Assembly (NCBI RefSeq): GCF_000312125.1
Contig: NZ_HE978643.1
Location: 81,200 to 145,199 of the forward strand
DNA: 64,000 nucleotides
Origin: Timonella senegalensis JC301
GTDB lineage: Bacteria > Actinomycetota > Actinomycetes > Actinomycetales > Cellulomonadaceae
Reading direction: 5' to 3'
A program made the translations under genes and the position numbers. Shown here piece after piece: positions 61,300 through 64,000 of the stretch. The notes under the pieces are model-generated. The model did no database searches and had not been told where the DNA came from. It worked only from the letters and a program-made list of their open reading frames with translations. Position 1 is the stretch's first letter. Each line of letters begins with the position of its first letter.

Positions 61300-61929
61300 C
61301 TAGCGCTTGGTAGCTAGCAGGAGGCCGTTGCCGGTTGGCTGAAGGGAGACTATCCACGCGCTGTCCTCCAGGAGACTGCGGCCGATCTCACGCAAGAGTG
61401 AGGGCACTTCCTCACGGTTAGCGGGGTCGGCAACCTTGCCGTACCAGAGGGCGTTGTCCAAGATCAGGAGACCGCCAGTGCGCAGGAGCCGGAGCGCCTG
61501 AGTGATGAATGAGGGATAGTCGATGGCCTCCGTGCCCACAAAAATGAGATCGTAGGCGCCGTCTGCAAGCCTAGGCAGAACCTCAAGTGCATGACCGGTA
61601 ATGGTGCGGGTGCGGGTTGACTTGATTCCTGCGTTGGCAAACTCCGCCTTGGCTGCCTTGTGGAACTCGCGCTCAGAATCGATGGTGGTTAGGACACCCT
61701 CGGCATCCATGCCTTCGAGCAGCCACATTGATGAAACGCCGGTTCCCGTGCCTATCTCCACTACGGAGCGGGCACCGCTGATTGCCGCCAGCTGGCGCAG
61801 CGCAGCGCCCGTTCCCGGTGAAACAGAGGGACACCCTAATTGACCCGCTCGCTCGCGGGCGGAGGCTATCGCGTCGGACTCCGCAACAAAGAGTTCGCTG
61901 TACGTCCAGTTCTGCGCTTTTTCCGACAC
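61300..61929 (-). CDS. Class I SAM-dependent O-methyltransferase
   Basis: A 209-residue catechol-O-methyltransferase-like enzyme, family of mycobacterial Rv1220c. SAM motif I is VVEIGTGTGVSSMWLL (about residue 56), with VLTTIDSEREFHKAA for the ribose acidic residue and LLILDNALWYGKV for metal-binding aspartate. The GTG start at 61929 follows GGGAGGAAAC. It is divergent from sigE, as in mycobacteria. The acceptor substrate is unknown. Confidence 0.9.
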   Translation of the reverse strand: MSEKAQNWTYSELFVAESDAIASARERAGQLGCPSVSPGTGAALRQLAAISGARSVVEIGTGTGVSSMWLLEGMDAEGVLTTIDSEREFHKAAKAEFANAGIKSTRTRTITGHALEVLPRLADGAYDLIFVGTEAIDYPSFITQALRLLRTGGLLILDNALWYGKVADPANREEVPSLLREIGRSLLEDSAWIVSLQPTGNGLLLATKR

Positions 61930-62255
61930 GTTTCCTCCCAGGGTATTTGTGTCCCTCAGTTTAGCGGCGCTGGCCGCCGCACAGGTCAGCCGCGCCCAAG
62001 TGTGTGGGTGTGATTCAGTCGATCCGCCTAGTTCAGCCGATAGTGGAATATGTGATTGCGCCGTGAAGGGCTCCCGAATGATGGTCAAATCTTGGCAAAG
62101 TCCTGAAATACTTGAACCCAGAGCGCGTGCACCGTCATAGCGGAACGCGCATGCGTGTCCGCGCGCCAACTCTGGCCGTCCGGGATGGGCTTTTGCATCC
62201 AAAGCCCACGCACCGAGTTGTACCTGCGATGCATAACCCCCGCAAAGGAAAACTG
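61930..62255. promoter_or_regulatory. Divergent region between O-methyltransferase and sigE
   Basis: A 326-base region that must hold both promoters. I see no convincing -35/-10 pair of the housekeeping or ECF type. TTGGCA at 62092-62097 and TACTTG at 62110-62115 are too close, and GGAAC at 62141 has no matching -10. Upstream in-frame ATGs at 62112 and 62229 could lengthen SigE. Confidence 0.3.
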
Positions 62256-62939
62256 ATGACATCTGGTTCGGCAGACCCTCAAGCGGACGCGCATGCCGCA
62301 AGTCCGGTGACGAGTTCCACGCCTTGGGAGACAATCGTTGCCGAGCACTCGCAGCGTGTCTACCGTCTGTCGTACAGGCTCACTGGAAACCAACAGGACG
62401 CGGAGGACCTCACGCAAGAGGTGTTCATTCGCGTCTTCAAGTCGCTAGGCAACTTCCAACCGGGGTCCTTTGAAGGATGGCTGCACCGCATCACCACGAA
62501 TGTATTCCTGGACCAGGTCCGTCGCAAGAAACGCATCCGCATGGACCACATGGGGGAGGAAGCGGCGACGTACGCCGACACCTCCGAATTTGGCAGCCCC
62601 GAGCGCGGGTTTGAGCACCTCAACCTCGACTACGACATCCAGGAGGCGCTCGACAAGCTCGCACCTGAGTATCGGGTGGCCGTTGTTCTGTGCGACATTG
62701 AAGGCCTGCCCTACGAGGAAATCGCTGCAACGCTGGGGATCAAACTGGGCACTGTGCGGTCTCGAATCCACCGCGCACGCTCACAACTACGAAAGCACCT
62801 CGCGCACAGGGCGCCCCGCGGGGCAACGGGGAACCCCAGCATCTCGGGTGACGCGCCACTCGAGCTGGTGCCCGCCCAACCGCTGACGCCGTTGTTCAAG
62901 GCCGGTGAACTGGACTCCACCGCAAGGATCGCGTCATGA
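62256..62939 (+). CDS. sigE: ECF RNA polymerase sigma factor SigE
   Basis: A 227-residue extracytoplasmic-function sigma factor. Region 2 (about 35-100) reads [22 protein letters not shown] in part, and region 4 (about 130-185) has [23 protein letters not shown] as helix-turn-helix in part. The C-terminal tail after 185 is extra and disordered. It matches actinobacterial SigE by context: a divergent Rv1220c-like methyltransferase upstream, with an anti-sigma factor and HtrA-like protease downstream. ATG 62256 follows AAAGGAAAA. It should respond to envelope stress. Confidence 0.9.
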   Translation: MTSGSADPQADAHAASPVTSSTPWETIVAEHSQRVYRLSYRLTGNQQDAEDLTQEVFIRVFKSLGNFQPGSFEGWLHRITTNVFLDQVRRKKRIRMDHMGEEAATYADTSEFGSPERGFEHLNLDYDIQEALDKLAPEYRVAVVLCDIEGLPYEEIAATLGIKLGTVRSRIHRARSQLRKHLAHRAPRGATGNPSISGDAPLELVPAQPLTPLFKAGELDSTARIAS

Positions 62940-63883
62940 GCGCGCACCTAGGGTCACTCATCAGCGCGCTCGTTGACGATCAACTTCCTCCGATTGAGCG
63001 CGAACGCGCGTTGTCGCATGCCGCAGGCTGCGCGCAGTGTGCGCAGGAGATTTCTGCCACCCGAGCAGCGCGTGGGATTCTGGCCTCTGGGTCCCAACCT
63101 ACCGTGCGTACCGACTTCCTTTCTGGACTCATGAGCATGGCTGCGATGGAAAAAGACTCGCAGGCTGCGGCAGATGAGGTGCGACCTTCCGACAACCCCT
63201 TTATCGTTCGCGAGGCCATTCCTACGTGCAAGTTCTCGGGCGAGATTCTGCGCCGGAACCGGGCCCGGAAGGCCGCCAAGGTCATGGTGCCGGTGTTACT
63301 GAGCGGGGGCCTCGCTTTTGCGTTTACGCTCGGTGCACGGCCGCTCGTAACGCCGGAAGTTGGCCAAGATTTTCTGAGTTCGCGCTTGTCACTGATGAAC
63401 TCAAACCCGTGGTTTGTCCCCGTTCATGAGGTGAGCTCTGACGCTGACCCGGGCGCAGTGGACGACACCAAGTTTGTTTCGTGGATGCGTGGTCACGGGT
63501 GGCGGGTTCCTGAGAACATGGCGGACACTGTCACGGTGAAGCAGGTTGGCTACTCGAGCGATTCTCCGCACGAACTCGAAATCACTCTCGATACTTCCGC
63601 GGGTCCAGTGCTCCTTACAGAGCGCAAGGGGGACCTTGACGATGAGGCGATCTCAGAGGCCACGGTGATCGAGCACGAGGGTGGTCCCATCTATGTGCTC
63701 AGTAATTCACCTACGCGACTCATTTGGCAGAGCGGAGACACCGTCATGGAACTTGTCTCGATGGCGACGGTTGATGAACTGGCGTCTATCACGCGGACAT
63801 TCAATGTTGACCGGTACGATGATGGTCTTAGCGCGCGTATGGTGCGCGGATTCTACGATTTAGCAGGGGTCGTAAGTGAGTAA
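62936..63883 (+). CDS. rseA: Anti-sigma-E factor RseA-like, zinc-finger type
   Basis: A 315-residue protein that overlaps sigE by four bases. The N-terminal zinc-associated domain (H-x-x-x-C-x-x-C in [14 protein letters not shown], residues 28-36) should bind SigE. One membrane helix follows (about 119-139). The outer part (about 145-315) is longer than in mycobacterial RseA and resembles a MucB/RseB-like sensor segment, but I cannot assign a domain firmly. It likely holds SigE at the membrane until degraded. Confidence 0.83.
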   Translation: MSAHLGSLISALVDDQLPPIERERALSHAAGCAQCAQEISATRAARGILASGSQPTVRTDFLSGLMSMAAMEKDSQAAADEVRPSDNPFIVREAIPTCKFSGEILRRNRARKAAKVMVPVLLSGGLAFAFTLGARPLVTPEVGQDFLSSRLSLMNSNPWFVPVHEVSSDADPGAVDDTKFVSWMRGHGWRVPENMADTVTVKQVGYSSDSPHELEITLDTSAGPVLLTERKGDLDDEAISEATVIEHEGGPIYVLSNSPTRLIWQSGDTVMELVSMATVDELASITRTFNVDRYDDGLSARMVRGFYDLAGVVSE

Positions 63884-64000
63884 TCCATATCTTGGCAATG
63901 GATCCGAAGAGCGCTTTGCGCCCCATGGGCTCCCGCCCGTGCCTTCGCCTCCAGATCTGATGTCGCAGGCCCCCGTAGAAAATGCGACAGGTTACCCCCA
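63876..64000 (+). CDS. htrA: HtrA-like serine protease, N-terminal part (cut by window end)
   Basis: GTG at 63876 opens a frame overlapping the rseA stop by 8 bases. It encodes [18 protein letters not shown] followed by a proline-rich stretch, and it continues to the window edge. Such proline-rich cytoplasmic leaders precede the membrane anchor of actinobacterial HtrA proteases, and the gene follows sigE-rseA in mycobacteria. The protease domain itself lies outside the window, so the assignment is based on position. Confidence 0.5.
   Translation, partial: MSNPYLGNGSEERFAPHGLPPVPSPPDLMSQAPVENATGYP

Overview
The window reads as chromosomal DNA of an actinobacterium of moderately high GC. The indicators are mycothiol biosynthesis (mshB), a FolP2-like protein beside a LOG-family protein, a DUF3117 micro-protein, an O-methyltransferase/sigE/rseA/htrA-like stress locus in the mycobacterial order, a dapC-fdxA pair, many GTG and TTG starts, and operons joined by 4-base overlaps. 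Mycothiol together with exonuclease VII, a long DppB-type permease and a VanW protein suggests Micrococcales or a relative. The genus cannot be fixed from the sequence alone. I see no rRNA, tRNA, CRISPR array, transposase, integrase or phage gene.

Layout. 0.3-6 kb: a MarR regulator, then leftward fumC, carbonic anhydrase, a PfkB sugar kinase and xseB/xseA. 6.1-12.5 kb: ispH and ychF, then an accessory patch of four GNAT acetyltransferases and a HigBA toxin-antitoxin pair. Two segments of this patch each end in a copy of the ychF 3' end. 12.5-18.4 kb: nitrobindin, a broken monooxygenase, hemerythrin, and a marR/acyl-CoA ligase/DUF2177/DUF1295 lipid operon. 18.5-30.8 kb: lipocalin, a frameshifted tocopherol-cyclase-like gene, a GH5 glycosidase with a GPH symporter, patatin, two VOC proteins, an unknown membrane protein, YjdM, an ABC exporter, YhhN and a YCII protein. 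31-41 kb: an old-yellow-enzyme flavoprotein and a peptide ABC transporter operon with an antisense PH-domain gene inside it. 41-50 kb: typA, mshB, a VanW protein, a divergent prephenate-dehydratase-like protein, pheA and tyrA. 50-64 kb: fdxA, dapC, gltA, dapD, dapE, LOG, folP2, DUF3117, pepA, O-methyltransferase, sigE, rseA and the start of an HtrA-like gene.

Functional themes are lysine/diaminopimelate synthesis (dapC, dapD, dapE), aromatic amino acids (pheA, tyrA), the TCA cycle (fumC, gltA), isoprenoids (ispH), peptide uptake, and envelope stress (sigE/rseA/htrA).

The most unusual structures are three. First, three copies of the ychF C-terminal coding end, synonymously recoded and each with a different stop codon, punctuate the GNAT and higBA-GNAT segments, and the last one runs into a strong terminator. 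This looks like repeated insertion of small cassettes at the ychF 3' end. Second, a family of intergenic palindromes with CGACGAT/ATCGTCG ends brackets whole transcription units. Third, three tandem 30-bp hairpin repeats lie upstream of ispH.
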